Part shown: in pieces, positions 35,370 to 43,492 of the stretch
Position numbering within the stretch: position 1 is the first letter of the stretch
How the letters are laid out: every line of letters begins with the position of its first letter
Assembly (NCBI RefSeq): GCF_037963145.1
Contig: NZ_CP150144.1
Span: 496,001 to 560,000 of the forward strand
Source of the DNA: Oceanobacillus sp. FSL K6-2867
GTDB lineage: Bacteria > Bacillota > Bacilli > Bacillales > Amphibacillaceae
Direction: 5' to 3'
Length of the DNA: 64,000 nucleotides
Notes under the pieces: model-generated
The model's input: the letters and a program-made list of their open reading frames with translations, nothing else
Database searches by the model: none
What the model was told of the DNA's origin: nothing
Program-made: the position numbers and the translations under genes

Positions 35370-35419
35370 AATTTACATCGTCACTTATGGTCTGCAAACC
35401 TATGTGACAAATTTCACTA
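35370..35419 (-). promoter_or_regulatory. Predicted yumB promoter with Rex-like site
   Basis: On the minus strand TTTGCA (35398-35393), a 17-base spacer and TAAATT (35375-35370), preceded by TG. Directly upstream lies ATGTGACAAATTTCACTA (35402-35419), which fits the Rex box TTGTGAA-W4-TTCACAA except at three positions. Confidence 0.5.
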
Positions 35420-35465
35420 TCACCTTTAGCAAACTGAACATCCGTTGAAGTAATTCTAAAGAAAG

Positions 35466-35550
35466 CTTTCTTAGACTTCTTACATGCCGGAGTTCATGTC
35501 TTCAATACGAATTCCTATGTATTTCCTAGCTAACAGGCTAAGTTTTATAT
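35466..35550 (+). repeat. Dispersed element, copy A (between yumB and yumC)
   Basis: Shares with copy B the ordered blocks CTTTCTTAGA (35466), ACGAATNCCTATGT (ending 35520) and AGTTTTATAT (ending 35550). The last two are exactly 30 bases apart in both copies. On the minus strand it lies downstream of a terminator (35564-35588) and upstream of the yumB promoter. Confidence 0.5.
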
Positions 35551-35563
35551 TATTTTTTCCAAT

Positions 35564-35588
35564 ATAAAAACCTGGTAAAGTCCAGGAT
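35564..35588 (-). terminator. Terminator with no recognised upstream gene
   Basis: CCTGG-ACTTTA-CCAGG followed by TTTTTATAT on the minus strand. The only gene to its right, yumC, runs the other way. Confidence 0.55.
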
Positions 35589-35811
35589 CTCTTTTTCTAT
35601 AATTATATTAAAACTAATTTGTCATCATTCTGTAATATTCCCTCATTTATATTAGCGTTTTTCAGGAAAGTTTTCAACCCTATATTTTATTTTCCTAATT
35701 GTATATTTATTAACTGTTTTACTTAAAATGTTTTCAATCGTACACTTCATGAATTGATTATGGTACGATAAGAATGTTGAAATTTATCGAAATAAAGCGG
35801 GGGTTTTTATC
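35589..35811. other. yumC upstream region
   Basis: AT-rich, with no gene seen. It should hold the yumC promoter. The minus-strand terminator at its left edge has no evident transcript to serve. Confidence 0.4.
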
Positions 35812-36798
35812 ATGTCTGAACAAATCTATGATGTCACCATTATCGGATCGGGCCCTACCGGATTATTTACTGCTTTCTATGGCGGAATGCGCCAAGCAAG
35901 TGTAAAAATAATTGAAAGCTTACCACATACTGGTGGCCAGCTCACAGCCCTTTATCCGGAAAAATATATATACGATGTAGCAGGATTTCCAAAGGTTCGC
36001 GCCCAGGAGCTTATTGATAGATTAGAGGAACAAGCAAACATGTTCAATCCTGAAATTGTGCTTGGACAAGCTATTGAAACTGTTGAGAGACTTGAGGATG
36101 ATTCGTTTAAATTAACTTCCAATACTGGCGAAGTTCATCGTACAAAAACAATTATCATTACAGCAGGAAATGGCGCCTTTCAGCCACGTCGTCTGAATAT
36201 TGGTGAAAGTGAACGTTTTGAAGGTGCTAATTTACATTATTATGTAAAAGATATGAATCAATTTAAAGATAAAAATGTTGTATTATTAGGTGGGGGCGAT
36301 TCAGCAGTAGACTGGGCACTTATGCTGGAGAAGGTTGCCAAGAAGGTGACGCTCGTTCACAGACGTGATCAATTCCGTGCACACGAACACAGCGTAGAGC
36401 AACTTAAGACTTCAACTGTCGAATTATTAACACCATTTACACCTTCTGAAATTGTAGCATCTGATAAAATCGACCAAATTATCTTCCAAGAGGTAAAAGG
36501 TGACCGAACTGTCGAATTAGAAGTAGATGATGTTATTTGTAATTACGGTTTCATTTCAAGCTTAGGACCTATCAAAAATTGGGGCCTAGAAATCGAGAAA
36601 AACAGTATCGTTGTCAATACGAAAATGGAAACAAATATTCCAGGTATCTATGCAGCAGGTGATATTTGTACGTACGAAGGAAAAGTAAAGCTCATTGTTA
36701 CTGGATTTGGCGAAGGACCGACAGCGATTAACAATGCTAAAAATTACATCGATCCAAAAGCACGTATCCAGCCAAAGCACTCAACAGCAATGTTTTAA
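35812..36798 (+). CDS. yumC: Ferredoxin/flavodoxin-NADP+ reductase, thioredoxin-reductase-like type (YumC)
   Basis: 328 residues. Two Rossmann motifs: [20 protein letters not shown] near 9-28 for FAD and [18 protein letters not shown] near 157-174 for NADPH. It has no CxxC redox pair between them, which separates it from thioredoxin reductase. [20 protein letters not shown] and the C-terminal [38 protein letters not shown] match YumC, the essential FNR of B. subtilis. It supplies reduced ferredoxin or flavodoxin. It is single, with a terminator at 36806-36835. Confidence 0.95.
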   Translation: MSEQIYDVTIIGSGPTGLFTAFYGGMRQASVKIIESLPHTGGQLTALYPEKYIYDVAGFPKVRAQELIDRLEEQANMFNPEIVLGQAIETVERLEDDSFKLTSNTGEVHRTKTIIITAGNGAFQPRRLNIGESERFEGANLHYYVKDMNQFKDKNVVLLGGGDSAVDWALMLEKVAKKVTLVHRRDQFRAHEHSVEQLKTSTVELLTPFTPSEIVASDKIDQIIFQEVKGDRTVELEVDDVICNYGFISSLGPIKNWGLEIEKNSIVVNTKMETNIPGIYAAGDICTYEGKVKLIVTGFGEGPTAINNAKNYIDPKARIQPKHSTAMF

Positions 36799-36805
36799 TT
36801 ATATT

Positions 36806-36835
36806 AAGTCATCCCGGTCGGATGACTTTTTTTAT
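36806..36835 (+). terminator. Terminator after yumC
   Basis: AGTCATCC pairs with GGATGACT, followed by TTTTTT. Confidence 0.88.
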
Positions 36836-36908
36836 TGGGGCAGAAAGCGCAAGATTCGGGGAGTCCTTCACTGAATCAGGATTGAACATTGGGGGTTTAA
36901 ATGCTAAA

Positions 36909-36941
36909 CAAAAAAACCAGAGCAATAAGCTCCGGCTTTTA
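36909..36941 (-). terminator. Terminator after the yutM/dapF transcript
   Basis: On the minus strand GCCGGAGC-TTATT-GCTCTGGT followed by seven T. Confidence 0.85.
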
Positions 36942-37298
36942 TTAACAATCTCCTGGTGTTCCTACTTTATCCTTCGTACGGAAAGATGAACCACATCCAC
37001 AGGATACAATAGCGTTCGGGTTATCAATTGCAAACCCGCCGCCCATCATATTTTGTTTAAAATCAATTGTCGTTCCTTCAATAATCGGAATATCCTGGTT
37101 GAAAAATACAACTGGAATTCCATTTATATCTTCTACGATGTCTAATTCTTCATTTATATCATACTCAAATCCTAAAGAATAAGATAATCCGCTGCATCCT
37201 CCGCCTTTAATTCCAAAACGAAGGTGTGCTCCCTCGGATTCATCCTTCATCATTTCTTTGATTTGGGCGCTGGCATTATCTGTTAACGTAATGACCAT
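36942..37298 (-). CDS. yutM: A-type iron-sulfur carrier, HesB/IscA family (YutM)
   Basis: 118 residues from the ATG at 37298, which follows GAGGAGG by 9 bases; the longer frame from 37361 adds a non-homologous leader. The three conserved cysteines of A-type carriers are in GGGCSGLSY and VSCGCGSSF. It is proposed to receive Fe-S clusters from the SUF system and pass them on. It lies downstream of dapF on the same strand, and close to yutI, another Fe-S scaffold-like gene. Confidence 0.93.
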   Translation of the reverse strand: MVITLTDNASAQIKEMMKDESEGAHLRFGIKGGGCSGLSYSLGFEYDINEELDIVEDINGIPVVFFNQDIPIIEGTTIDFKQNMMGGGFAIDNPNAIVSCGCGSSFRTKDKVGTPGDC

Positions 37299-37361
37299 TT
37301 TGACGGACCTCCTCATTTCGAACTTTATATTAAGTATACAAAGAGAAATCAAGATGTTCAA

Positions 37362-38222
37362 CTATTTCCGCTTATATTGAAACACGCCTTCCGCAATTAC
37401 CTGTGCATCACCAGTCATCCATACGTCTCCAGCTTCATCCCATTTAATTGTTAAATCTCCTCCAGCAAGATGAACTGTAATTACTTCATTGCGTCTACAA
37501 TATCGGTTTAAAGTTGAAGCCACTACAGCAGCACATGCTCCTGTGCCACATGCCTGTGTTACCCCAGATCCTCGCTCCCACACACGAAAATGCAGTTCAT
37601 TTGAAGAAATAACCTCAACAAACTCCACATTAACTCCCTCTGGAAACCTTGAATCCTTCTCGATAATAGGACCAAGCTCATACAGTGGTGCAGAATCAAT
37701 AGCACCAACGAAAAATACTGCATGAGGATTTCCCATCGACAGAGCAGTTACTTCTAGTTTTTCGCCATTTACAATAAAGATCTCTGCTTTAACGTTAGGC
37801 ACATCACTTCCCATCATTGGAATATCCACCCTACGTAATTGGGGCGGACCCATATTGATTGTAATAAGCTCTGCCTGATTGCCAGCTGCAGTTACTTCAG
37901 CTTCCACAATATTAGCTTTCGTTTCGATTGTAAACTTTTCATTTATCACAATTCCATGCTCATATGCGTATTTCGCTGTACAACGCAGTCCATTCCCACA
38001 GCTTTTCCCTTCCGAACCATCCTTATTGAAAATCCGCATCCCAAGATCAGCTTTTTCACTTGGATGAATTAGTATCATTCCATCTGAACCAATTCCTGTA
38101 TTGACATTCGCTAGCTGTTGAGCAAGATCAGTAAGGATATTTTCTTCTATGTCAAATTGAAATAAATCGATATAGACATAATTATTTCCAAGACCATGCA
38201 TTTTAGTAAAAGGTATTTCCAT
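37362..38222 (-). CDS. dapF: Diaminopimelate epimerase (DapF)
   Basis: 286 residues. Converts LL- to meso-diaminopimelate for lysine and peptidoglycan. It begins FTKMHGLGNNYVYID. The two catalytic cysteines are in GKSCGNGLRC (near 75) and TQACGTGACAA (near 224). GGAG lies shortly upstream of the ATG. It is followed 63 bases later by yutM and preceded by the remnant of yuzD. Confidence 0.96.
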   Translation of the reverse strand: MEIPFTKMHGLGNNYVYIDLFQFDIEENILTDLAQQLANVNTGIGSDGMILIHPSEKADLGMRIFNKDGSEGKSCGNGLRCTAKYAYEHGIVINEKFTIETKANIVEAEVTAAGNQAELITINMGPPQLRRVDIPMMGSDVPNVKAEIFIVNGEKLEVTALSMGNPHAVFFVGAIDSAPLYELGPIIEKDSRFPEGVNVEFVEVISSNELHFRVWERGSGVTQACGTGACAAVVASTLNRYCRRNEVITVHLAGGDLTIKWDEAGDVWMTGDAQVIAEGVFQYKRK

Positions 38223-38237
38223 CTATACTCCAACTTC

Positions 38238-38442
38238 CTATGACTGTATTTCTGCACTTTGCTTACCCACATCATATGGATCATTAATTTCATATTCATA
38301 AGGTAATTGCATCAGTAATGTATTTTCTCGCAATTCCAGCTTAAAGCCATTCGTACGTATCCTTGGGACCTAATGCTCCTGCAAAGCTTGCGCAAATTTG
38401 CTAAGGTCCATAAACAGTACTGGTTACTTTTTTTGCATCCAT
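38238..38442 (-). pseudogene. yuzD: Decayed yuzD (DUF1462, thioredoxin-like family)
   Basis: An ATG at 38442 with a good GGGGGAGAGA ribosome site opens a frame reading MDAKKVTSTVYGP, a TAG, QICASFAGALGPKDTYEWL, a TAA, then AGIARKY. This matches the start of YuzD proteins (VYGAEQICPSCV..SKETFEWLEAALTRKYP). The next part continues in another frame as LPYEYEINDPYDVGKQ up to a stop at 38238. So there are two in-frame stops and at least one frameshift, and about a third of the usual length is missing. The CxxC-like QICPSC motif has become QICASF. Intact yuzD sits beside yutI in B. subtilis, the same place as here. Confidence 0.8.
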
Positions 38443-38595
38443 TCTCTCCCCCTATACTATAACTTATCTAAGTTTCTTTTATTTTACAAAAACCTCATAA
38501 AAAGATAAAATATAATTAACTGAAACTAACTTATTAAATTTTAGATAGATTTTTATACAAAGTCATTCTATAATAGGAGTATGGAAAGGGGTTAG

Positions 38596-38826
38596 ATGGA
38601 TATGCATGAACAAGTACAAGAAGTATTAAATAAATTACGTCCATTCTTACTGCGTGACGGTGGAGATGTTGAATTAATTGATGTAGATGAAGACGGCGTA
38701 GTGCTCGTTCGTCTTATGGGAGCATGTGGTAACTGCCCAAGTTCTACTATTACATTAAAAGCAGGAATTGAACGTGCGTTAATCGCAGAAGTTCCTGGTG
38801 TTAAAGAGCTTGAACAAGTATTTTAA
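38596..38826 (+). CDS. yutI: NifU-like Fe-S scaffold protein (YutI)
   Basis: 76 residues, a single NifU C-terminal domain: [34 protein letters not shown] then [21 protein letters not shown]. The CxxC in GNCPSS-type motif (ACGNCPS) binds a [4Fe-4S] cluster in this family. It should serve as cluster carrier. The start is ATG at 38596 or 38602; AAAGGGG lies just upstream. Divergent from the yuzD remnant. Confidence 0.94.
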   Translation: MDMHEQVQEVLNKLRPFLLRDGGDVELIDVDEDGVVLVRLMGACGNCPSSTITLKAGIERALIAEVPGVKELEQVF

Positions 38827-38838
38827 TAATATATAGGT

Positions 38839-38871
38839 TTAAGGCAGACAAGCAAATGTCTGCCTTTTTTT
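38839..38871. terminator. Bidirectional terminator between yutI and the dehydrogenase gene
   Basis: AAGGCAGACA pairs with TGTCTGCCTT, with T run following and the opposing stop codon overlapping its end. Confidence 0.88.
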
Positions 38872-39835
38872 ATTTTACTGGTGTCTTCGGCTCTTTGCCA
38901 TCCAGCACTGCAGTAATGTTATCCAGGCAAAGCTGAATCATTGTCGTACGTGTCTCTGTACTTGCAGAGCCAATATGAGGCAAGCAGACAACATCATTTC
39001 TTAATGCAAGCGGATGACTTGAGCGAATTGGCTCTTCGCGAAAGACATCTAGACCTGCAGCTCGAATTTCACCACTATCCAAAGCTTCTAGCAATGCATC
39101 TTCATCCACAACGGCACCCCTGGAAATATTGATGAAAATAGCGCTGGATTTCATTTTTTTAAATGCTTCACTATTAAATACGTTCGCCGTTTCGTCTGTT
39201 AATGGCACTACGGAAACAATAAAATCTGATTCACGCAATAGTTCATCAAAGCTGGAATAAATGACCCCAAGTTCCTTCTCAACTGCTGGTTTTCGGTTCC
39301 TGTTATGGTAGCGAACGTTCATATTAAATCCTGTGGCACGTTTTGCTATCCCCTCACCAATTCTCCCCATTCCAAAAATGCCAATTGTTTTATGATGAAT
39401 ATCTGCTCCTGCAAGAAGATATGGAGCCCATTCATTCCATTTATCCTGTTCAATAAATTTGCTAGCTTCAACAATTCTTCTAGCAGCTGCCATTAATAAT
39501 GAAAATCCTAAATCCGCTGTTGTCTCAGACAACACGTCAGGTGTATTCGTAACAATGACATGATGTTTCTTCGCGGCTACTATATCAATATTGTCATAAC
39601 CAACCGCTAGATTTGCGACAACCTTTAAATTTGAAGCTTGTGCCAAAAGCTCTTCGTCAACAAGGTCACTTAACATAGTGAACAGGCCATCAGCGTCCTT
39701 TGCCTCTTGTAACAGTACATCTCGGGGAACACGTTCATCCTCCTTCTCCCACATCCGAAATGAAAAACGTTCCTCGTATGGTTTTAATAATTCTTCTGGT
39801 ATTTTTCTTGTGATATAGATTGTAGATTTTTCCAT
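38870..39835 (-). CDS. D-isomer-specific 2-hydroxyacid dehydrogenase (glyoxylate/D-glycerate dehydrogenase type)
   Basis: 321 residues. NAD(P) motif GIFGMGRIGEGIAKRATGF near 150-168. Catalytic Arg is in NISRGAVVDEDALL, Glu in REEP-like VFREEPIRSSHPL and His in CLPHIGSAS. The length and the N-terminal VANLAVGYDNIDI fit the GyaR/GhrB group (B. subtilis YvcT-like). Substrate is probably glyoxylate or hydroxypyruvate, but D-hydroxyacid dehydrogenases are hard to separate by sequence. Confidence 0.88.
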   Translation of the reverse strand: MEKSTIYITRKIPEELLKPYEERFSFRMWEKEDERVPRDVLLQEAKDADGLFTMLSDLVDEELLAQASNLKVVANLAVGYDNIDIVAAKKHHVIVTNTPDVLSETTADLGFSLLMAAARRIVEASKFIEQDKWNEWAPYLLAGADIHHKTIGIFGMGRIGEGIAKRATGFNMNVRYHNRNRKPAVEKELGVIYSSFDELLRESDFIVSVVPLTDETANVFNSEAFKKMKSSAIFINISRGAVVDEDALLEALDSGEIRAAGLDVFREEPIRSSHPLALRNDVVCLPHIGSASTETRTTMIQLCLDNITAVLDGKEPKTPVK

Positions 39836-39858
39836 ATGATCCCTCTTTCTTTGAACAA

Positions 39859-40824
39859 TTACAACCAGTGTACCACAGGAATTCCCCAGGTTTCAGCATC
39901 AACACCTGTCATTTCGAAAAATTCACTCAAAACCCTCTCATACATTGCCTGCTGTTCGATAATTTTTTCTAAACCTTTCATATCTGGAGAGCTAAATCCT
40001 CGTTCAATGAAATCAAACAAATGAATTGGGAACAGCAAACGTGCATAGACTAGCCGCCAACCAAATATAGAAATTGGAGCTATTTGTTGATAATCATTTA
40101 AGAAAGCAATTATTTTTTCTATTTTGTCATCATTCAAAACAATACTGCGTATATATTCAGCAATATCTCTTGCTGGATGATCATACATAAGCTGATCTGT
40201 CCAAACAACCGGAAAATCCAATGATTCATAGCGATTAAACGTAATTGTTCCTTGATCGGTTTCCAAAATTCGCCGTTCTCGTTCACTCTCTTGCAGAAAT
40301 TGAATTGCATTTTCACTTATTCCGATTATATACGGTAAAAAATTCATCAAGGCTCGATGATAGTCAGATGGCTTATCCTTTGCTTCCCGCTCGATTCCAG
40401 CTTCAAAAGCTGTTAATTTTTCCACCCATAATTCTTTCCACTTCCCATAACTCGATATTGATTTTGGTTCATAACCAAATGCTGTCCCAATTTGATGAAA
40501 CTCAGCAAGTCGTATACCTGCAGGCTTTGAGGTATACTCTCTATTTTCGACTTGCTGCATTTGGATAACCATCCATGTTTCATCACCATAGAGTGTGAAC
40601 CATTCACCTTGTAAATTTGGAATTGGAAGTGTCATTATTTCCACTGGATAATCCTTTAAAAAATAAGTTATTGCCGCTTGTTCAGTTAGAATTGTTTCCT
40701 TGTTTCTTCCTGAAATGGTAAAATAAATAGTATCACCCTGCTTGTAGCCTTCTTTATTGCCAAATAATATTTTCCGCTCCGGATGGATACGGTAATAAAT
40801 AGCGAGCATTCCTGTTAGTGGCAA
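39859..40824 (-). CDS. yutH: Spore coat-associated kinase-like protein YutH
   Basis: 321 residues if translation starts at the TTG at 40824, six bases after AAGGGGAG. The longer open frame to 40950 runs over the divergent yutG promoter and start, so it is not credible. The product has a CotS/HSK2-like aminoglycoside-kinase fold with much-altered motifs (FNRYESLDFPVVWTDQLMYDHPARDIAEYIRS holds the brace-like DHPARDIAEY). In B. subtilis YutH is a spore coat protein. Position next to yutG and the dehydrogenase fits the B. subtilis order. Confidence 0.82.
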   Translation of the reverse strand: MPLTGMLAIYYRIHPERKILFGNKEGYKQGDTIYFTISGRNKETILTEQAAITYFLKDYPVEIMTLPIPNLQGEWFTLYGDETWMVIQMQQVENREYTSKPAGIRLAEFHQIGTAFGYEPKSISSYGKWKELWVEKLTAFEAGIEREAKDKPSDYHRALMNFLPYIIGISENAIQFLQESERERRILETDQGTITFNRYESLDFPVVWTDQLMYDHPARDIAEYIRSIVLNDDKIEKIIAFLNDYQQIAPISIFGWRLVYARLLFPIHLFDFIERGFSSPDMKGLEKIIEQQAMYERVLSEFFEMTGVDAETWGIPVVHWL

Positions 40825-40907
40825 CACGATCTCCCCTTTTTCCTCTTTTATTAAAGTGTATGATTGTACCAAGAATATTTTAACTATAATAATGAAAAGG
40901 TGATTTG

Positions 40908-41423
40908 ATGGCGAAGTATACGAAAAAAAGCGAACTTGAAGTGAAAGCAAGACAATCTTTGAAAGACCGTGGTGTTAAAGTTCAGGATATCGCAGAACTT
41001 GTCTATTATTTGCAATCTAAATATCATCAGGATTTATCTATGGATGATTGCCTGCATAATGTCGAGCGTGTATTGACTAAACGTGAGGTTCAAAATGCCA
41101 TTTTAACAGGTATTGAACTTGATATGCTTGCAGAACAAAAAAAGCTGACACAGCCATTGCAAAAGACAATCGAAACAGATGAAGGGCTTTATGGGATTGA
41201 CGAAGTAATTGCTTTATCCATCGTTAATGTTTACGGATCAATCGGCATGACCAACTTCGGCTATATTGATAAACAGAAACCTGGAATATTGAAAAAATTA
41301 AACGATAAATCCAGCGGTGAGATTCATACGTTCCTCGATGATATTGTTGGTGCAATTGCCGCAGCTGCTTCAAGCCGGTTAGCCCATAGTGATGCAGATG
41401 CACTTGATGATGTGGATGCTTAA
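40908..41423 (+). CDS. yutG: Phosphatidylglycerophosphatase A-family protein (YutG)
   Basis: 171 residues. The N-terminal part (SELEVKARQSLKDRGVKVQDIAELVYYLQSKY) and the PgpA-like C-terminal part (GLYGIDEVIALSIVNVYGSIGMTNFGYIDKQKPGILKKL) match YutG. It lacks clear transmembrane helices. The family is linked to phosphatidylglycerol lipid metabolism, though Bacillus YutG is less well characterised. The ATG at 40908 has AAGGTGA nearby; a TTG at 40905 abuts it. It is divergent from yutH. Confidence 0.87.
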   Translation: MAKYTKKSELEVKARQSLKDRGVKVQDIAELVYYLQSKYHQDLSMDDCLHNVERVLTKREVQNAILTGIELDMLAEQKKLTQPLQKTIETDEGLYGIDEVIALSIVNVYGSIGMTNFGYIDKQKPGILKKLNDKSSGEIHTFLDDIVGAIAAAASSRLAHSDADALDDVDA

Positions 41424-41426
41424 AAT

Positions 41427-41463
41427 AAAGAAACACACAATCTGTCTTGTGTGTTTCTTTTTA
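41427..41463. terminator. Bidirectional terminator between yutG and yutF
   Basis: Perfect 14-bp stem AAAGAAACACACAA/TTGTGTGTTTCTTT. Confidence 0.9.
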
Positions 41464-41478
41464 CTCCTATTTAACTTG

Positions 41479-42249
41479 TTAAATATTATCCAGCCACTCT
41501 GTTAATTGATGGACATAATATGTCGGTGCTACCTCAAATGCTTCTAAGTCTTCAAATGGAGTCACTCCGGTAAAAACCATTAATGTGTCCAGTCCAGCAC
41601 GAATACCAGCTGAAATATCCGTTTGATAATTATCTCCAACCATCAATGCTTCATCTTTCGTTAATCCAATAAGCTTAAGTGCCTCTTCCATAATGATTGT
41701 TTCTGGCTTGCCAATAAATAGCGGTTTTTCTCCCGTACTGGTCGAAACAACTGAAACAAGAGCACCATTTCCCGGAAGCAGACCGCGTTCTGTTGGTAGT
41801 GCGACATCACCGTTCGTAGCTATCAGCTTTGCACCTTTACGAATAGCTAGACACGCCTTTGTATATTTCTCGTACGTAATTTGACGATCAATTCCCATTA
41901 CAACAAAATCGCAATCCGTATCCGTAATTATAACCCCCTTCGTTTCCAGTGCATCCAGCAATCCTGCTTCACCAATTACAAAGCATCTTGCTTTTTCTTT
42001 TATCGACTGGATGTAATTCGCTGCAGCAAGAGCTGATGTTACGATTTGACTGGGGGCAGCTTTTATTCCCATCGTATTTAATTTGTTCACTACATCCTCC
42101 GGGGTCTTAGAGGAATTATTTGTTACAAATAAATAAGGAATTTCCTTTTGGTGGAGTTCACTAATAAATTCTTTAGCTCCTTCGATTTCTTCTGTTCCAC
42201 GATACATCGTTCCATCTAAGTCAATTAAATAGCCTTTATATCTTTTCAA
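41479..42249 (-). CDS. yutF: HAD-family sugar phosphatase, NagD type (YutF)
   Basis: 256 residues. HAD motif I YLIDLDGTMYRG at 8-19, motif II VTNNSSKTPED near 58-68, and motif III GDNYQTDISAGIRAGLDTL near 205-223 with a type IIA cap domain between (VIGEAGLLDALETKGV, DFVVMGIDRQITYEKY). It dephosphorylates small sugar phosphates or nucleotides in the cytoplasm; the substrate is not fixed. It lies downstream of the winged-helix regulator and yutE, probably in one transcript. Confidence 0.92.
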   Translation of the reverse strand: MKRYKGYLIDLDGTMYRGTEEIEGAKEFISELHQKEIPYLFVTNNSSKTPEDVVNKLNTMGIKAAPSQIVTSALAAANYIQSIKEKARCFVIGEAGLLDALETKGVIITDTDCDFVVMGIDRQITYEKYTKACLAIRKGAKLIATNGDVALPTERGLLPGNGALVSVVSTSTGEKPLFIGKPETIIMEEALKLIGLTKDEALMVGDNYQTDISAGIRAGLDTLMVFTGVTPFEDLEAFEVAPTYYVHQLTEWLDNI

Positions 42250-42286
42250 TCCAGCCTCTTCTCCTTAAAAAAAGAAGATGAACGAC

Positions 42287-42922
42287 TCATCTTCCTTTGG
42301 GATTTTTTATTGTCCATTTACAAAAATGATTCCCTTGGGTAATAAAGGAATGTGCTTTTACTTCACTTTCATGAAAAATTTCTTCATAGAGCTTTTGTTC
42401 GTTCATACACATTTGGTCGTAACATAGAGCAATGGCAGCGACTGGACAATTGAAATTTCGAATCTCAATATCACCCCGAGCTGTTTTCATAACTTCCAGC
42501 ATATAGCCCCGCTCATTTTGCACGTGAACCATTTCCGCCAATTTTTTATCCAGGTCATCTTCCTGAATCACGTTATCCATATAGGTTCTTTCCCGTTCTC
42601 CATGCTTATCTAATAACTTCCGAACTGCTTGTTCTCCCTGTAATTCCTTTAAATCCTCAAGGAGCTCTACTGGAAATGTTTTATATTGATTCGGAAATGT
42701 TTCATGACCTTTTTTGGAAAGCTCATACGTAAGATATGGTCTGCCAAGCTTTTGTTTGTGAGATATTTGCTTAACAAAGCCCCGCTGTACGAGCTCATGG
42801 AGCTGTTTTCTTACTGCGATTTCAGAGATTGCGAAATGCTCCATTATTTCTCGAATTGTTAGTCTGTCAGCCTTTTTTAAAATATTTAATAGCTGTTGTT
42901 TTGTTGATGTGTGCTTGCTCAC
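42287..42922 (-). CDS. Winged-helix regulator with SufR-like C-terminal cysteines
   Basis: 211 residues. The N-terminal winged helix (QQLLNILKKADRLTIREIMEHFAISEIAVRKQLHELVQRGFV) and the C-terminal NCPVAAIALCYDQMC...GNHFCKWTI resemble SufR-type iron-sulfur repressors. In those proteins four cysteines bind a cluster; here the first, second and last are present and the third may be His in AHSF. GTG at 42922 is chosen because AAGGTGA precedes it by six bases; an ATG at 42937 lacks a ribosome site but overlaps the yutE stop. It lies between yutF and yutE, where B. subtilis has no such gene as far as I recall. Confidence 0.78.
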   Translation of the reverse strand: MSKHTSTKQQLLNILKKADRLTIREIMEHFAISEIAVRKQLHELVQRGFVKQISHKQKLGRPYLTYELSKKGHETFPNQYKTFPVELLEDLKELQGEQAVRKLLDKHGERERTYMDNVIQEDDLDKKLAEMVHVQNERGYMLEVMKTARGDIEIRNFNCPVAAIALCYDQMCMNEQKLYEEIFHESEVKAHSFITQGNHFCKWTIKNPKGR

Positions 42923-42933
42923 CACCATCACCT

Positions 42934-43371
42934 TCATTCGTTAGAAAATGCGTTTGCCACACCGAGCTCATTATTCAAATACGTGCGAATTCTGCTGCTG
43001 AACTTACTCCAAACCACATGATACGCATGCTTTGCTTCTAGCAATTTGTTATGGTTTACTTCTGTGTATTCTGAAACGAGCATTTTACGAAGTGACACTA
43101 ACGTTTTGTATGCTTCTTCCTCATCTTGTGGCAGAACTTTCTCATCAATTAAAATATCAATGATATCATCATAGCTCCCAGGATCACGCATAATAAATCC
43201 ATCAATCATCATATTGCCAACATCAAGTATTGCTTCAATACAAACATGCACCATTCGTTCCACGCTTAATTTTTCTGAAAAACTGGTAGCTTGATGATTT
43301 CTTAGCTCATCTAAGATTTGATCTAAATATAAAAGCGTTTTCTCAATTTTGCTGCGATCCACAAAATACAT
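42934..43371 (-). CDS. yutE: DUF86 (HepT-like) protein YutE
   Basis: 145 residues, helical. The sequence LSVERMVHVCIEAILDVGNMMIDGF is the conserved DUF86 core. In HepT RNase toxins an Rx4-6H motif is catalytic; here the matching segment is LRKMLVSEYTEVNH, with serine where histidine is expected, and there is no MntA antitoxin next to it. So a chromosomal non-toxic relative is more likely than a toxin system. It starts the yutE-regulator-yutF transcript. Confidence 0.9.
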   Translation of the reverse strand: MYFVDRSKIEKTLLYLDQILDELRNHQATSFSEKLSVERMVHVCIEAILDVGNMMIDGFIMRDPGSYDDIIDILIDEKVLPQDEEEAYKTLVSLRKMLVSEYTEVNHNKLLEAKHAYHVVWSKFSSRIRTYLNNELGVANAFSNE

Positions 43372-43492
43372 ACATATTCCCCCTGCTGTCTGTCTATAAT
43401 TTTATCATATCATATTCCATATGTTTATGAATGAAAACATGGTATATTTAAGCTAAGAAGGTTTATCACAACTTTATAATGAGGGAAGCAGA

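Noticed and set aside
42934..43371. yutE as a HepT toxin of a HepT-MntA toxin-antitoxin system
   Set aside because: The catalytic His position is occupied by Ser and no MntA-type nucleotidyltransferase gene is adjacent.
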